Assembly: GCA_036676295.1 (NCBI GenBank)
Contig: JAKFDE010000016.1
Location: forward strand, 434,001-498,000
DNA from: UBA4416 sp036676295
GTDB lineage: Bacteria > Bacteroidota > Bacteroidia > B-17B0 > Aurantibacillaceae
DNA length: 64,000 nucleotides
Direction of reading: 5' to 3'
Under the pieces are notes generated by a model. It was not told where the DNA came from and searched no databases. It saw only the letters and a list, made by a program, of their open reading frames with translations. Shown one piece after another: positions 1-9,227 of the stretch. The first letter of the stretch is position 1; every line of letters begins with the position of its first letter. The position numbers and the translations under genes are program-made.

Positions 1-137
1 AGAGCCAAAGCATAACGATCGCTCTGAGCCCAACAATGAACATACTGAGGGAATTCGTTGATCAATTTATATTGAAAGACCACTGCTATTAAACAAATAA
101 CAAACAGTATAATATATTTATGATTACTGGCTTTCAA
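1..137 (-). CDS. Partial membrane protein, N-terminus only (glycosyltransferase-39-like family suspected)
   Basis: Only the first 45 codons are inside the window; the gene runs off the left edge. The frame is open from a TTG at 137, five bases after the stop of the sulfatase gene, and no ATG is available, so the start is tentative. The peptide has a short basic N-terminus, one hydrophobic helix (about residues 8-21, YIILFVICLIAVV) and then NEFPQYVHCWAQSDRYALA. A helix followed by H-x-W-x-QSDRYALA is, from memory, the N-terminal signature of polytopic Bacteroidota membrane proteins annotated as family-39-like glycosyltransferases. Close spacing suggests it is the last visible gene of the minus-strand operon that starts at 6460. 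The function is inferred from this fragment alone. Confidence 0.55.
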   Translation of the reverse strand, partial: MKASNHKYIILFVICLIAVVFQYKLINEFPQYVHCWAQSDRYALA

Positions 138-142
138 ACTAT

Positions 143-2011
143 TTAAAACTGATTTTTATTAACGCGACAACTAAATACTTGAATATACGATTTCACTTCC
201 TGAAGCAATCTTTTAACAATCAAGTCGTTTTCTTTATCAATTGGCAATTGTGTCATTGTTCTATTTTCATTGTATCTGCAAAGCTTAGTAATTATTTGGT
301 GGTTATTATCAAACTCTAACATATAAGGAAAGTCAAAAATGATAAACATGCCATTTCCTCCGTATTGAATAGTAGAATGTTGAGATGACAGTGCAGATTT
401 ACCCAGACTAACAAATGGCTTGCTATAACCTAAATAATCCAATACCGTAGGATACATGTCTATTTGAGAAACGGATAGATCTTGCGGTTTATTAAAAGCA
501 GTATCTCCAACTGCTAAAAACGAAACGGGTATTGCAAACTCATTCACGGCATTTGCTTCAAAATTTCCAAAACCTCCCGAAGTATGATCGGCACAAATGG
601 CAATGATCGAATTTTTAAACCAGGCTTCTTCTTTCACCTGATTAAAAAATTGTTGTAAAGCAATGTCGGTATACTTCATGCTTTTTTTAGCCGGATCTTT
701 AATTGTATCTAATAAAGACTTATAAGGTTCCGGAACCGGAAAGGGATGATGTAAGGAAAGCGTTAAAAAGGAAGCGCAAAATGGTTGCGGCAAAGCTTTT
801 AGTTTATTAGCAACAAAAGGTAAATACAAATGATCATCAACACCCCATCCACTGTTTTCATAAGGCTGGTCAAAATCTTCCTGAGCGATGTAGTTTTTAG
901 AAAAATTCAAATTAATGTAATTCTCAAATCCAAACGTCGATTTTAAACCACCATAATAAAAAACAGTGTGATAGCCTTCCGCTTCTAACAAAGGGCCAAT
1001 GCCATGAACGGTGTTGTTATTGTAATTAGAATAACAATAATTTTTCTCCATAAAGGAAGGTATGCCCGATAATACAGAAGGTAAAGCGTCAATTGTCATA
1101 CGACCATTGGCCATACCATATTTATAGGTTCTTGATCGAGTTAATAAAGAATCTAAAAACGGCGTATATGATTTAACAGCCGGATTAAATAAACCAATCC
1201 GTTCCGAACAAAAACTTTCTAAAATAATAAACAGTACATTTTTTTTAGTAAATGATTTAGAAACAAATTGTTTTTTTAATCCGATCATTTTCTCAGCTTC
1301 ATCTTCCTGCAAATATTCCTCTATTTTAATGTTCTGATTTTCTAAGGTATGCAGAAACTGAAAAGGAGTGTTGCTTGCCAACCATTGTAAACGAGGATCA
1401 ACATACGATGGAATATCAAAAGGCATAAATGGGCGCACACCATAACCACCACGCATGGTTGTAAAAAAAACAAAGATCACCAACACATAATTGATCAGTT
1501 TAAAATTAAAATTCAGTTCAGCATTTTTGTAATTCTGAATTCTCTTTTTAAATAACCAAAAGGCAAAAGCAAAAAAGCCGATCAATAACAATAGCAAATA
1601 CCAATAGTCTTTTAAATACGCTCCCATTAAAGCCGGTACTTCCGGTAATATATCGAGCAACTCAGCTCCCATTCTCTTTTTAGTAATGGGATAATACCCC
1701 AGATCAGAAAGATTTAAAATACACGCCAATAAAAATCCTATTACAAACCAACCTAAAGCAATGCGTTGTGTGAGCTTATGTTCTATATTAAAAAAAAGTA
1801 GCGTTAACCACATTGGCAATAAAAAGTAAATACTGGCAATGGCGTCCGTTAAAGAACCTATTAAAAATGCTTTTACAAATTCAATAGTAGGCACATCATT
1901 AAACTGTGCATGAAACATGAGTAAAAATAAGATACGGTGCGTTAGTAATAACAGCAAACAAATACCCAAAAGCTTGAAAATAAAAAAAGACTTATGTAGT
2001 TTTTGTAACAT
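143..2011 (-). CDS. LTA synthase-like membrane sulfatase/phosphoglycerol transferase
   Basis: 622 residues: five predicted membrane helices (about 9-31, 46-70, 84-101, 135-153, 172-185), then a large extracytoplasmic alkaline-phosphatase/sulfatase domain. Family landmarks are visible: NVLFIILESF (about 258-267, metal-binding Glu266), a candidate nucleophile Thr306 in NGRMTIDALPSVLSG, SLHHPF (about 419-424) and ADHTSGG with metal ligands Asp475-His476. LtaS-family enzymes move phosphoglycerol or phosphoethanolamine groups onto envelope polymers or lipids. The substrate in a Gram-negative Bacteroidota cell is unknown and lipoteichoic acid itself is unlikely. It starts three bases after the epimerase gene in the same operon. 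Confidence 0.9.
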   Translation of the reverse strand: MLQKLHKSFFIFKLLGICLLLLLTHRILFLLMFHAQFNDVPTIEFVKAFLIGSLTDAIASIYFLLPMWLTLLFFNIEHKLTQRIALGWFVIGFLLACILNLSDLGYYPITKKRMGAELLDILPEVPALMGAYLKDYWYLLLLLIGFFAFAFWLFKKRIQNYKNAELNFNFKLINYVLVIFVFFTTMRGGYGVRPFMPFDIPSYVDPRLQWLASNTPFQFLHTLENQNIKIEEYLQEDEAEKMIGLKKQFVSKSFTKKNVLFIILESFCSERIGLFNPAVKSYTPFLDSLLTRSRTYKYGMANGRMTIDALPSVLSGIPSFMEKNYCYSNYNNNTVHGIGPLLEAEGYHTVFYYGGLKSTFGFENYINLNFSKNYIAQEDFDQPYENSGWGVDDHLYLPFVANKLKALPQPFCASFLTLSLHHPFPVPEPYKSLLDTIKDPAKKSMKYTDIALQQFFNQVKEEAWFKNSIIAICADHTSGGFGNFEANAVNEFAIPVSFLAVGDTAFNKPQDLSVSQIDMYPTVLDYLGYSKPFVSLGKSALSSQHSTIQYGGNGMFIIFDFPYMLEFDNNHQIITKLCRYNENRTMTQLPIDKENDLIVKRLLQEVKSYIQVFSCRVNKNQF

Positions 2012-2014
2012 CGT

Positions 2015-2890
2015 TTAAAAAAATTTAATTGAAAATGAACAATCAAATTGTTCTGAGCCATTCAATTTAATAATTCCCATTTTTTCTATAAGATTCTCTG
2101 AAGCAGTATCGGTATCGGCAATGCCATACCATGGCTCTAAACATACAAACTGTTCTGTTTGTGGTTTTGACCAGATCCCAAAATAAGGCCAGTTCACCGA
2201 TCTTAACGTAACACCGTGTTGCGTTTTTTTAGAAACCAAACTCACTTCATCAATTTGATTATCTAAAAACACTAAAGCATCCTTTGCAAACAATGTTTTA
2301 TTTATAGGCAAACGTTCATTATCTAATTTAATCTCTTTCGTATCTTCAGTAACTAAACCATCATTTAACGCATTAATGGTCAATGTATTTTTATCAGAAA
2401 ATATCAATTCATAATCTTCAAATCTGTCAGTTGTCTGCAACGGACAATTAAACGCTGGATGAGCTCCTACCGAAAAATATAATTCTTTTGTTGCAGGATT
2501 AAATACGGAATACTGAACCGTCAACCCATTTTCCACTAAAGTATAAATGACTTTAAATTTAAATTGAAAAGGATAATTCTTTAATGTGACTTCGTTATCA
2601 CGCAACTCAAACACAAATTTATTTTCAGTTTGTTCAATACAATCAAACTCCTGGTCGCGAGCAAAACCATGTTGCGGTAAATGATAGGTGTTAGATTGAT
2701 AAGAATACTGTTCGTTTTTTAATTTACCTACTATTGGAAACAAATTAGGCGCATACCTTGCCCAAACAGTTTTATCCGCTTGCCAGATGTATTCAATGTG
2801 AGTTTCTTTTAAAATAACAGAAGATAATTCTGCGCCAAAGGAATTTACTTTAACCGACAATTTATTATTTTCAATAATAAAGCTCGTCAT
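2015..2890 (-). CDS. Aldose 1-epimerase family protein (LacX/YphB-like)
   Basis: 291 residues, the usual length for the galactose mutarotase-like fold. Features seen: FGAELSSV near the N-terminus, LPQHGFAR with His74, VGAHPAF with His144 and CLEPWYGIAD with Glu252. These correspond to the two histidines and the catalytic glutamate of aldose epimerases. There is no signal peptide, so it should be cytoplasmic. Members interconvert sugar anomers, but the LacX-like branch has no firmly known substrate. It lies two bases after the DUF493 gene and three before the sulfatase gene, so it is almost certainly co-transcribed with them. Confidence 0.92.
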   Translation of the reverse strand: MTSFIIENNKLSVKVNSFGAELSSVILKETHIEYIWQADKTVWARYAPNLFPIVGKLKNEQYSYQSNTYHLPQHGFARDQEFDCIEQTENKFVFELRDNEVTLKNYPFQFKFKVIYTLVENGLTVQYSVFNPATKELYFSVGAHPAFNCPLQTTDRFEDYELIFSDKNTLTINALNDGLVTEDTKEIKLDNERLPINKTLFAKDALVFLDNQIDEVSLVSKKTQHGVTLRSVNWPYFGIWSKPQTEQFVCLEPWYGIADTDTASENLIEKMGIIKLNGSEQFDCSFSIKFF

Positions 2891-2892
2891 TA

Positions 2893-3168
2893 TTATAGGG
2901 TCATCACTCCCTTGATAGCGGAGGCTTTTTCGTATATAGCAATAATTTCATCTACACTCATTACCACTTGTTTAACGGTAAGGCTCATATAGTTTCCTTT
3001 TTCTGATTGCTTTTGTGTGATCTCTGCATCATTATCAAAGATCACTTCGACCTTAGCCATGGTTTGATTATCAGCTTTGATGATAAATTTAAACATGTAG
3101 ACGTAAGGAAAAAACTCTATGCTTTCCTTTAATTTTTGTCTAAGGTTATCGTATATATTCGAATCCAT
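2893..3168 (-). CDS. DUF493 (YbeD-like) small protein
   Basis: 91 residues matching the DUF493/YbeD pattern: a small alpha-beta domain with FPYVYMFKFIIKADNQ, a KQSEKGNYMSLTV strand and MSVDEIIAIYEKASAIKGVMTL at the end. The fold resembles regulatory ACT-like domains, but the role of the family is not established. Its ATG overlaps the stop of the LysE-like gene by one base (TAATG), which suggests translational coupling. Nothing in the sequence indicates a ligand. Confidence 0.85.
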   Translation of the reverse strand: MDSNIYDNLRQKLKESIEFFPYVYMFKFIIKADNQTMAKVEVIFDNDAEITQKQSEKGNYMSLTVKQVVMSVDEIIAIYEKASAIKGVMTL

Positions 3169-3821
3169 TATTTAGGTGTAGAAGAAAAGTAATGATTGTA
3201 AATAAGTATAATACCAAAAATGATCAAAGCCGAACCGGTGATGTAATTCACGATCGTCATAATCTTATCGGTTAAATAGTTTTTTATTTTACCGGCCAAT
3301 TTTACTTTAAATAATTCTACAAATAAAACAGCGGTTAATATTAAACTAAAAAATATCAACATCTTGATCACAGAATAATCAAATGATTTACTAATGGCGG
3401 TTACATTGGCTAACCAAAGCAACCATACCGTTGGATTAAATAAATTTAAAAAAAATCCTTTTAACAACATCAATTTAGGGCTCGGTAATTGATTCTTTTC
3501 GATATCAATTGTTTCATCTGTTTTAACTGAATGTTTTTTAAAAAAGAACGCGCCAAACACAATTAAAATAATACCACCTATAATTGCAAAGAACGTTTGA
3601 GTTTCGGCAGAATGCAATAAGTTAGACATTCCAAAATGAACCAATAAGCAAACTAACACACATAAAAACAGATCACTTATAACAACACCGGCTGCTAAAA
3701 ACGACCCCGTTCTATAACCAAATTTAATACCGGTATTGATCAGTGCAAAGAATGCTGGTCCAAACGAAAACGTAAGAAGCAGAATAATGACTATGGCTTG
3801 ATATATTAAACTTAAAATCAA
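3168..3821 (-). CDS. LysE family translocator
   Basis: 217 residues with about six hydrophobic helices, consistent with a LysE/RhtB-type exporter of amino acids or related small molecules in the inner membrane. The N-terminal FGPAFFALINTGIKFGYRTG matches the family motif (normally SPGPAFF; Phe replaces the first Pro here). FNPTVWLLWLA in the second half is also typical. The best start is a TTG at 3821 that overlaps the TGA of the GH3-like gene (TTGA), implying coupling. The exported compound is unknown. GH3 enzymes conjugate acids to amino acids, so a link with the upstream gene is possible but unproven. Confidence 0.88.
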   Translation of the reverse strand: MILSLIYQAIVIILLLTFSFGPAFFALINTGIKFGYRTGSFLAAGVVISDLFLCVLVCLLVHFGMSNLLHSAETQTFFAIIGGIILIVFGAFFFKKHSVKTDETIDIEKNQLPSPKLMLLKGFFLNLFNPTVWLLWLANVTAISKSFDYSVIKMLIFFSLILTAVLFVELFKVKLAGKIKNYLTDKIMTIVNYITGSALIIFGIILIYNHYFSSTPK

Positions 3822-5353
3822 AATGTATGTTTATAATTAGAAATGAAGTTTTGCCATTCTTCTAGTAATGCTCCTTTTAATACTCTGGGAAATTTATGTG
3901 CGGATCCTAATTTCCCTTTTGATGCCATAAAATCTATAAAGGCGCTATCAGGCAACACTTTTACATACACATCTTTTAAAGCGGCTATTCTTTCTGTTCT
4001 GTAATCATCATTTATTTCGCACAAATGAAAATCCAAACGTTTTTTTATCTCTTCTTCAGGCACTAATTTATTTGATCCTACATACCATTGATGTGCAAAC
4101 AACGTGCCGTGAGGTACACCTGCTACTGCAAATTCATTCAATTCAATTTTAAGATCGTCGGCTGTTAGTTTAATAGCGCGGCTCATATTCTCAACAGATA
4201 AATGCTCCCCACATAAACTTAAATAATGTTTAGTACGTCCGGTAATCACAATTTCTGCGCGCTCTAAATTCACAAAACGAATAGTATCGCCGATTAAATA
4301 ACGCCAAGCTCCTGAACAGGTGGACATCAACAAAGCATAATCCTTTCCATGTTCAACATCCTTAATGGTTAAGGCTTCTGCATTAGGTTTCATATTACCG
4401 TCCGAATCAAAATTTTGTTCGTTGAATGGAACGAACTCAAAAAAGATCCCATTATCTAATAACATACGCATGCCTTGCTCTGCATTAGGACGTTCCTGAT
4501 AAGCGATCAATCCTTCAGAAGCTAAGTAGGTATCAGAATAAATTAATGGAAAGGCGGTTAATTTTGCAATGCTTTTTCTATAAGGCTCAATCGAAACACC
4601 TGCATGAACATAAATACGAAGGTTAGGCCAAATTTCGTGAATGGTTTTTACCTGATAATGTTCGATGACGCGTTCCATCAAAATTTGCACCCAGGCTGGT
4701 ACACCAACGATAACACCAATATCCCAATCTTTAGCACTCTTTACGATCTCTGCTAATTTTGTTTCCCAATCTTTGTATTTAGAAATTTGTTTTCCCGGTT
4801 TATAAAAATGTTGAAACCACATAGGAATATTTGCAGCGGTAATACCGCTTAGATCTCCGGCAAAGTGCGTTCCATTAAAATCAAGCATTGTACTTCCACC
4901 CAACATCAACATTCCTTTTTGAAAATGTTCTTTTGGAAGATCGTAATGTGCCTGCGCTACAATTTGTCTCACACTTCCTCTCTTGAAAGCCTTCAACATA
5001 TCTTTTGTAACAGGAATATATTTACTGGCAGCTTCTGAAGTACCCGAACTTAAGGCGAAATATTTAATATGATTTGGCCAGCACACAAAAGGCTCTCCTT
5101 TAATTGCTCTGTACCACCACTCTTTATAAATACTACTGTAGTCATACATCTTAACAGTAGACTGAAATTCATTGATAGGATCTTTTTGCTGGAGTAATTT
5201 AGTAAAATGAAAATGTTCGCCAAAAGCGGTGTGCTCTGCTTTGGTTAACAGTTTTTTTAAAACCTTAGTTTGCTGAGCATAAAAATTAGTACGCTTAGGG
5301 ATTTTACCTCTCGTATCAACTACTGTTTTTAATATAGACCCAAGTATTGCCAT
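3818..5353 (-). CDS. GH3 auxin-responsive-promoter family protein (acyl-adenylating enzyme)
   Basis: 511 residues, full length for GH3 proteins of the acyl-adenylate (ANL-like) superfamily. The ATP-binding motif SSGTSEAASKYIP is at about 102-114; YLASEGLIAY, YRYLIGDTIRFV-like residues and GRTKHYLSLCGEHLS follow at the usual places. Plant GH3 enzymes join amino acids to jasmonate or auxin through an acyl-AMP; bacterial homologues are common in Bacteroidota but their substrates are not settled. It starts directly after the stop of the M42 peptidase gene and overlaps the next gene by four bases, so the three are co-expressed. No signal peptide; cytoplasmic. Confidence 0.92.
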   Translation of the reverse strand: MAILGSILKTVVDTRGKIPKRTNFYAQQTKVLKKLLTKAEHTAFGEHFHFTKLLQQKDPINEFQSTVKMYDYSSIYKEWWYRAIKGEPFVCWPNHIKYFALSSGTSEAASKYIPVTKDMLKAFKRGSVRQIVAQAHYDLPKEHFQKGMLMLGGSTMLDFNGTHFAGDLSGITAANIPMWFQHFYKPGKQISKYKDWETKLAEIVKSAKDWDIGVIVGVPAWVQILMERVIEHYQVKTIHEIWPNLRIYVHAGVSIEPYRKSIAKLTAFPLIYSDTYLASEGLIAYQERPNAEQGMRMLLDNGIFFEFVPFNEQNFDSDGNMKPNAEALTIKDVEHGKDYALLMSTCSGAWRYLIGDTIRFVNLERAEIVITGRTKHYLSLCGEHLSVENMSRAIKLTADDLKIELNEFAVAGVPHGTLFAHQWYVGSNKLVPEEEIKKRLDFHLCEINDDYRTERIAALKDVYVKVLPDSAFIDFMASKGKLGSAHKFPRVLKGALLEEWQNFISNYKHTF

Positions 5354-6460
5354 TTATTTTAAGTATCTGAAATCGTGATTATTCTTAATGTTTTTTAATG
5401 AAGCCACGATTAGTTTAATTACATTTTCCACATCTTCTTTATGAACGCTTTCAACCGTTGTGTGCATATAACGTAAAGGTAAAGAAATCAATGCTGATGC
5501 AACCCCATCATTACTATAAGCAAACGCATCCGTATCTGTTCCTGTACTACGGCTTGCTGCCTGACGTTGGAAAGTTATTTTTTCTTTTTTAGCCGCTTCA
5601 ATAATTAATTTCAATAAATTATTTTGTACAGCCGGCCCGTAAGACACAACCGGTCCGCCACCGCAAGACAAATCGCCACTCACAATTTTATTCATCATTG
5701 GTGTTTGCGTATCATGACAAACATCTGTGATAATAGCAGCGTTCGGCTTTATTTTATGGGCGATCATGGTTGCGCCATTCAATCCTACTTCTTCTTGCAC
5801 AGCATTTACAATGTATAACCCAAAAGGTAGTTTTGTTTTTTGTTCTTTTAATAAACGAGCAACCTCAGCTATCATAAAACCACCTACTCTATTATCCAAA
5901 GCACGACCTACAAAATAACGATTGTTCAATTCTATAAATTCATCTTCGTATGTTACTACGCAGCCCACATGTACTCCCAACTCAGCCACTTCTTTATCCG
6001 ATTTACAACCTAAGTCTAAAAATATATTTTTTAAAGTAGGTGTTTCTTCACGGGCTGCATCGCGCACATGAATAGCCGGCCAGCCAAATACGGCTTTTAC
6101 AATACCTTTATCTGTGTGAATATTGACACGTTTAGAGGGCGCAATCTGATGGTCGCTTCCGCCATTTTTACGTAAGTAAATAAACCCATCTTTAGTAATA
6201 TAGTGTACAAAATAAGAGATCTCATCAGCATGCGCTTCAATTACTACTTTGTATTCCGCTTTAGGATTGATGACTCCAACTACGGTACCGTAAGTATCTA
6301 CATAATGTTCGTCAATATATGGCTTTATGTAATTTAACCACATTTTTTGTCCTTCACTTTCAAAACCTGTTGGTGATGGATTATTAATATAGTCTTTAAG
6401 AAAAGTTAAAGATTTTTCGGTGAAAATACTTTTCTCTTTTTTAGTCGTTTTCTTTGCCAT
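5354..6460 (-). CDS. M42 family metallo-aminopeptidase/endoglucanase-like
   Basis: 368 residues with the full M42 dinuclear-metal set: His77 (EAHADEI), bridging Asp189 (GRALDNRVGG), catalytic Glu223-Glu224 (QEEVGLNGA), Asp246 (ITDVCHD) and His333 (MHTTVESVH). These enzymes form large tetrahedral assemblies that trim peptides in the cytoplasm. The lysine-rich N-terminus (MAKKTTKKEK) is not a signal peptide. This is the first gene of the minus-strand operon running to the left edge, divergent from rnhA across 92 bases. Confidence 0.95.
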   Translation of the reverse strand: MAKKTTKKEKSIFTEKSLTFLKDYINNPSPTGFESEGQKMWLNYIKPYIDEHYVDTYGTVVGVINPKAEYKVVIEAHADEISYFVHYITKDGFIYLRKNGGSDHQIAPSKRVNIHTDKGIVKAVFGWPAIHVRDAAREETPTLKNIFLDLGCKSDKEVAELGVHVGCVVTYEDEFIELNNRYFVGRALDNRVGGFMIAEVARLLKEQKTKLPFGLYIVNAVQEEVGLNGATMIAHKIKPNAAIITDVCHDTQTPMMNKIVSGDLSCGGGPVVSYGPAVQNNLLKLIIEAAKKEKITFQRQAASRSTGTDTDAFAYSNDGVASALISLPLRYMHTTVESVHKEDVENVIKLIVASLKNIKNNHDFRYLK

Positions 6461-6536
6461 ATGCCGATTTGATATAGGTTTTAAATATATAAAAAAAGTA
6501 GGAAATTAAACACTAAAAAATACTAAAATCAAGAAC

Positions 6537-6544
6537 TATATTTG
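6537..6544 (+). promoter_or_regulatory. Bacteroidota -7 box of rnhA
   Basis: TATATTTG fits the Bacteroidota -7 consensus TAnnTTTG and ends eight bases before the rnhA ATG at 6553. Transcription would begin almost at the start codon, giving a very short leader. No clear -33 TTTG is present at the expected distance. Confidence 0.55.
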
Positions 6545-6552
6545 CCACTTTG

Positions 6553-7029
6553 ATGACCAGTTCTGTAATTGAAATATATACCGATGGCGCTTGTAGCGGA
6601 AACCCTGGTCCCGGAGGCCTAGGCATTGTAATGAAATACAAAGATCAGCGAAAAGAATTAGCGTATGGCTTCAAACTTACCACAAATAATCGCATGGAAT
6701 TGATTGCTATTATTGTGGCTTTGGAATCTTTAAAAAAAGAAGGTTCTCATGTTGTTGTTTATTCTGATTCTAAATACGTGGTAGATTCCATTAATCTTGG
6801 CTGGGTGTATGGCTGGGCAAAAAAAGGATTTAAAGACAAAGCCAATCCCGATCTTTGGAAACGTTTTTTAGAAATTCAGAAAAAACACCACATCAAATTT
6901 GTTTGGGTAAAAGGTCACGCTTCTAATGCGGAAAATAACCGTTGCGACGAATTAGCTGTAGCAGCAAGCAAAAGCAAACATTTGTTGATTGATGAAGGCT
7001 ATGAACTTTCTAAAAAAGCAGCTAATTAA
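6553..7029 (+). CDS. rnhA: Ribonuclease HI
   Basis: 158 residues from the ATG at 6553; a TTG just before it is not needed. The four acidic active-site residues are present: Asp11 (YTDGACSGNPGPGG), Glu49 (NNRMEL), Asp72 (YSDSKYV) and Asp132 (NNRCDELA). His122 (KGHASN) is also there. The enzyme cleaves the RNA strand of RNA-DNA hybrids, removing R-loops and primers. It has the compact bacterial form without an N-terminal hybrid-binding domain. It overlaps the convergent FMN reductase gene by four bases at its 3' end. Confidence 0.96.
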   Translation: MTSSVIEIYTDGACSGNPGPGGLGIVMKYKDQRKELAYGFKLTTNNRMELIAIIVALESLKKEGSHVVVYSDSKYVVDSINLGWVYGWAKKGFKDKANPDLWKRFLEIQKKHHIKFVWVKGHASNAENNRCDELAVAASKSKHLLIDEGYELSKKAAN

Positions 7030-7553
7030 AACTTCAAAAAGCCTTCTAGTTGTGTATCAATTACTTTTCGAGTCTCATCATCAATTAATTTCCCCTGATT
7101 ATCCATTAGGGTATCTACTCTGCTAATAGGTAATTTATTATGATACACATTTACCTTTAAATAATTCAAAATGTTGGTCAAATGTTCCATTCCACGCAAG
7201 TTTCCGGCTCTTCCGGTAGACACGCCTGTTAAACATGCCTTATTATCTGCCCAATATCTTGGAGGAATAGAATCTATAAATACCTTTAAAATTCCGGCAA
7301 AACTGCCATTGTACTCAGGTGTGATGAATATGAATTTTGTTTGATGTTCAACGTATTTTTCAATGATTTGCTGAAATTCGTGCGAACGTTGTCCGAAAAA
7401 ATCAGAATGAAGAAAGGATTCCGGCAGATTTTTCAAACTAAGTAATTCAGCATCAATATTTTTGTTTTTTAACTCAGATAAATAGTAATTAGCCATTTTT
7501 TCAGTATTACTATCTGGCCTGTTTGTAGCGGATATTATTGTAATTGAGCGCAT
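7026..7553 (-). CDS. NADPH-dependent FMN reductase family flavodoxin-like protein
   Basis: 175 residues with a flavodoxin-like fold: the phosphate-binding loop SATNRPDSNTEKMA at about 8-21 and the family motif TPEYNGSFAGILKVFIDSIPP (from about 78). Members reduce FMN, quinones, azo dyes or chromate with NADPH; the substrate cannot be read from the sequence. It stands alone on the minus strand, convergent with rnhA and divergent from the UPF0173 hydrolase gene. Confidence 0.9.
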   Translation of the reverse strand: MRSITIISATNRPDSNTEKMANYYLSELKNKNIDAELLSLKNLPESFLHSDFFGQRSHEFQQIIEKYVEHQTKFIFITPEYNGSFAGILKVFIDSIPPRYWADNKACLTGVSTGRAGNLRGMEHLTNILNYLKVNVYHNKLPISRVDTLMDNQGKLIDDETRKVIDTQLEGFLKF

Positions 7554-7587
7554 TATATTATTAACATTTTGGCGAAGTTATGAATTT

Positions 7588-7613
7588 TACTGTTAAAAAC
7601 TAAAAACTGAGAA
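7588..7613. repeat. Short A-rich spacer repeat (AAAAACTAAAAACT type)
   Basis: The spacer before the UPF0173 gene contains TTAAAAACTAAAAACTGAGAAC. Similar A-rich AACTAAAAACTA runs occur in the spacers before parB (about 9230-9303) and before tRNA-Ala (59941-60031). They appear to be low-complexity intergenic repeats and contain no ORF. Confidence 0.45.
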
Positions 7614-7670
7614 CCCCCCGAAATAGTTTATTTTTACGTGATACAATACGTACTTTTTTGAATTTTTAAA

Positions 7671-8351
7671 ATGAACATTACCTATTACGGCCACTCGTGT
7701 TTTGGAATAGAAATAAATGGCAAAAACTTGCTTTTTGATCCTTTTATTACACCCAACGATTTGGCAAAAAATATTAATGCCGATACTGTAAAAGCAGATT
7801 ATATTTTAATTTCGCACGGACACGACGACCATATTGCAGATGCTGTATCTATTGCTAAACGCACAGGAGCAACCGTAATTTGCAATTGGGAAATAAATGT
7901 ATGGTTACAAAAACAAGGGCTCACAAACATTCACCCGATGAACACGGGCGGAAAGAAAGCGTTTGAATTTGGCTCCGTAAAATGCGTAAAAGCCGAGCAC
8001 AGTAGCAGTATGCCTGACGGCAGTTATGGCGGAAATCCAATGGGATTTGTAATTGAAAGCTCGGACAAAAACTTTTACTATGCCGGCGATACATCATTGA
8101 CTTACGATATGAAATTAATTGGCCAATACAGACACATTGACTTTGCTTTTTTACCTATTGGGGATAATTTTACGATGGGACCTGAAAATGCGATGATCGC
8201 TAGTGATTTTATCAATTGTACAGATATTATTGGTATGCATTTTAATACTTTTCCATACATCATTATTGATGTCGTGGAGGCACAACGAAAATTTGACAGA
8301 GTGGGAAAAAGCTTAACCATTTTGGGAATTGGTGAAACAATAACAAAATAA
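7671..8351 (+). CDS. UPF0173 metal-dependent hydrolase (MBL fold)
   Basis: 226 residues of the YtkL/UPF0173 branch of metallo-beta-lactamase-fold hydrolases. It opens with ITYYGHSCF, followed by the metal motif SHGHDDHIAD, AEHSSSMPDG, YAGDTSLTYDM (metal Asp) and PIGDNFTMGPENA, with a late conserved His in IGMHFNTFP. There is no signal peptide, so it is cytosolic. The substrate of the family is not established. It precedes parA by only 33 bases and may be read through into the parAB cluster. Confidence 0.93.
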   Translation: MNITYYGHSCFGIEINGKNLLFDPFITPNDLAKNINADTVKADYILISHGHDDHIADAVSIAKRTGATVICNWEINVWLQKQGLTNIHPMNTGGKKAFEFGSVKCVKAEHSSSMPDGSYGGNPMGFVIESSDKNFYYAGDTSLTYDMKLIGQYRHIDFAFLPIGDNFTMGPENAMIASDFINCTDIIGMHFNTFPYIIIDVVEAQRKFDRVGKSLTILGIGETITK

Positions 8352-8384
8352 CTCTTTGAACTATAAACTTTGAATTAAACAGAC

Positions 8385-9218
8385 ATGGGAAAAACAATAG
8401 CAATAGCAAATCAAAAAGGTGGAGTTGGAAAAACCACGTCAGCTATCAATTTAGCGGCTTCTTTAGCAGTATTAGAATACAAAACATTATTAGTAGATGC
8501 TGATCCTCAGGCAAACGCTACATCTGGCGTGGGCATTGAACCTAAAAATGTAAAAGCCGGATTATACGAATGCATCATTGATAGCAAGCACCCAAAAGAA
8601 GTGATCCTTGAAACGGAAACACCTAATTTGTATTTGTTACCAACCAATACAGATCTGGTAGCTATAGAATTAGAAATCGTAAATCTCCCAAACAGAGATT
8701 ACATGATGAAAGCTGCTTTAAATAAAATTAAAGACGATTACGATTTCATCATCATCGATTGTTGTCCCTCTCTTGGCTTAACGGTTATCAATTCATTGGC
8801 AGCAGCTGATAGCGTAATTATTCCAGTACAATGCGAATATTTTGCCTTAGAAGGAATGGGGAAATTATTGCAAACTATTAAATTAGTTCAGGCACACATC
8901 AATACCGAATTAGACATTGAAGGTGTATTGTTAACCATGTACGATCCTCGTTTGAAATTAGCGAATCAGGTAGTGGAAGAAGTGAAAATGCATTTCCAAA
9001 ACATGGTATTCAACACCATTGTACAGCGTAATACTAAATTAGCAGAAGCACCTAGCCATGGCAAAACTATTATCATGCATGATGCCATTGGAAAAGGGTC
9101 ATTAAACTATTTGAACTTAGCGCGTGAAATTTTACAACGTAACGGACTAACTAAAATCAGTGAAGAAGACCGTACAATGACATTTACGGAAGAAGAATCA
9201 GAATTTAACGAAGGATAA
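8385..9218 (+). CDS. parA: Chromosome-partitioning ATPase ParA (Soj)
   Basis: 277 residues. The deviant Walker A motif KGGVGKTT (about 11-18), a Walker A' region DADPQANAT and DCCPSLGLT are all visible. ParA forms ATP-dependent dimers on nucleoid DNA and moves ParB-bound origin regions apart. The length and lack of an N-terminal DNA-binding domain fit the chromosomal Soj type, not plasmid type Ia ParA. parB follows after 88 bases of A-rich spacer. parA, parB, DUF5683, dapB, lepB is a familiar Bacteroidota gene order. Confidence 0.97.
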   Translation: MGKTIAIANQKGGVGKTTSAINLAASLAVLEYKTLLVDADPQANATSGVGIEPKNVKAGLYECIIDSKHPKEVILETETPNLYLLPTNTDLVAIELEIVNLPNRDYMMKAALNKIKDDYDFIIIDCCPSLGLTVINSLAAADSVIIPVQCEYFALEGMGKLLQTIKLVQAHINTELDIEGVLLTMYDPRLKLANQVVEEVKMHFQNMVFNTIVQRNTKLAEAPSHGKTIIMHDAIGKGSLNYLNLAREILQRNGLTKISEEDRTMTFTEEESEFNEG

Positions 9219-9227
9219 CAACACAGT

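Noticed and set aside
5624..5918. Two plus-strand ORFs opposite the M42 peptidase gene
   Set aside because: Antisense shadows of a well-supported coding frame.
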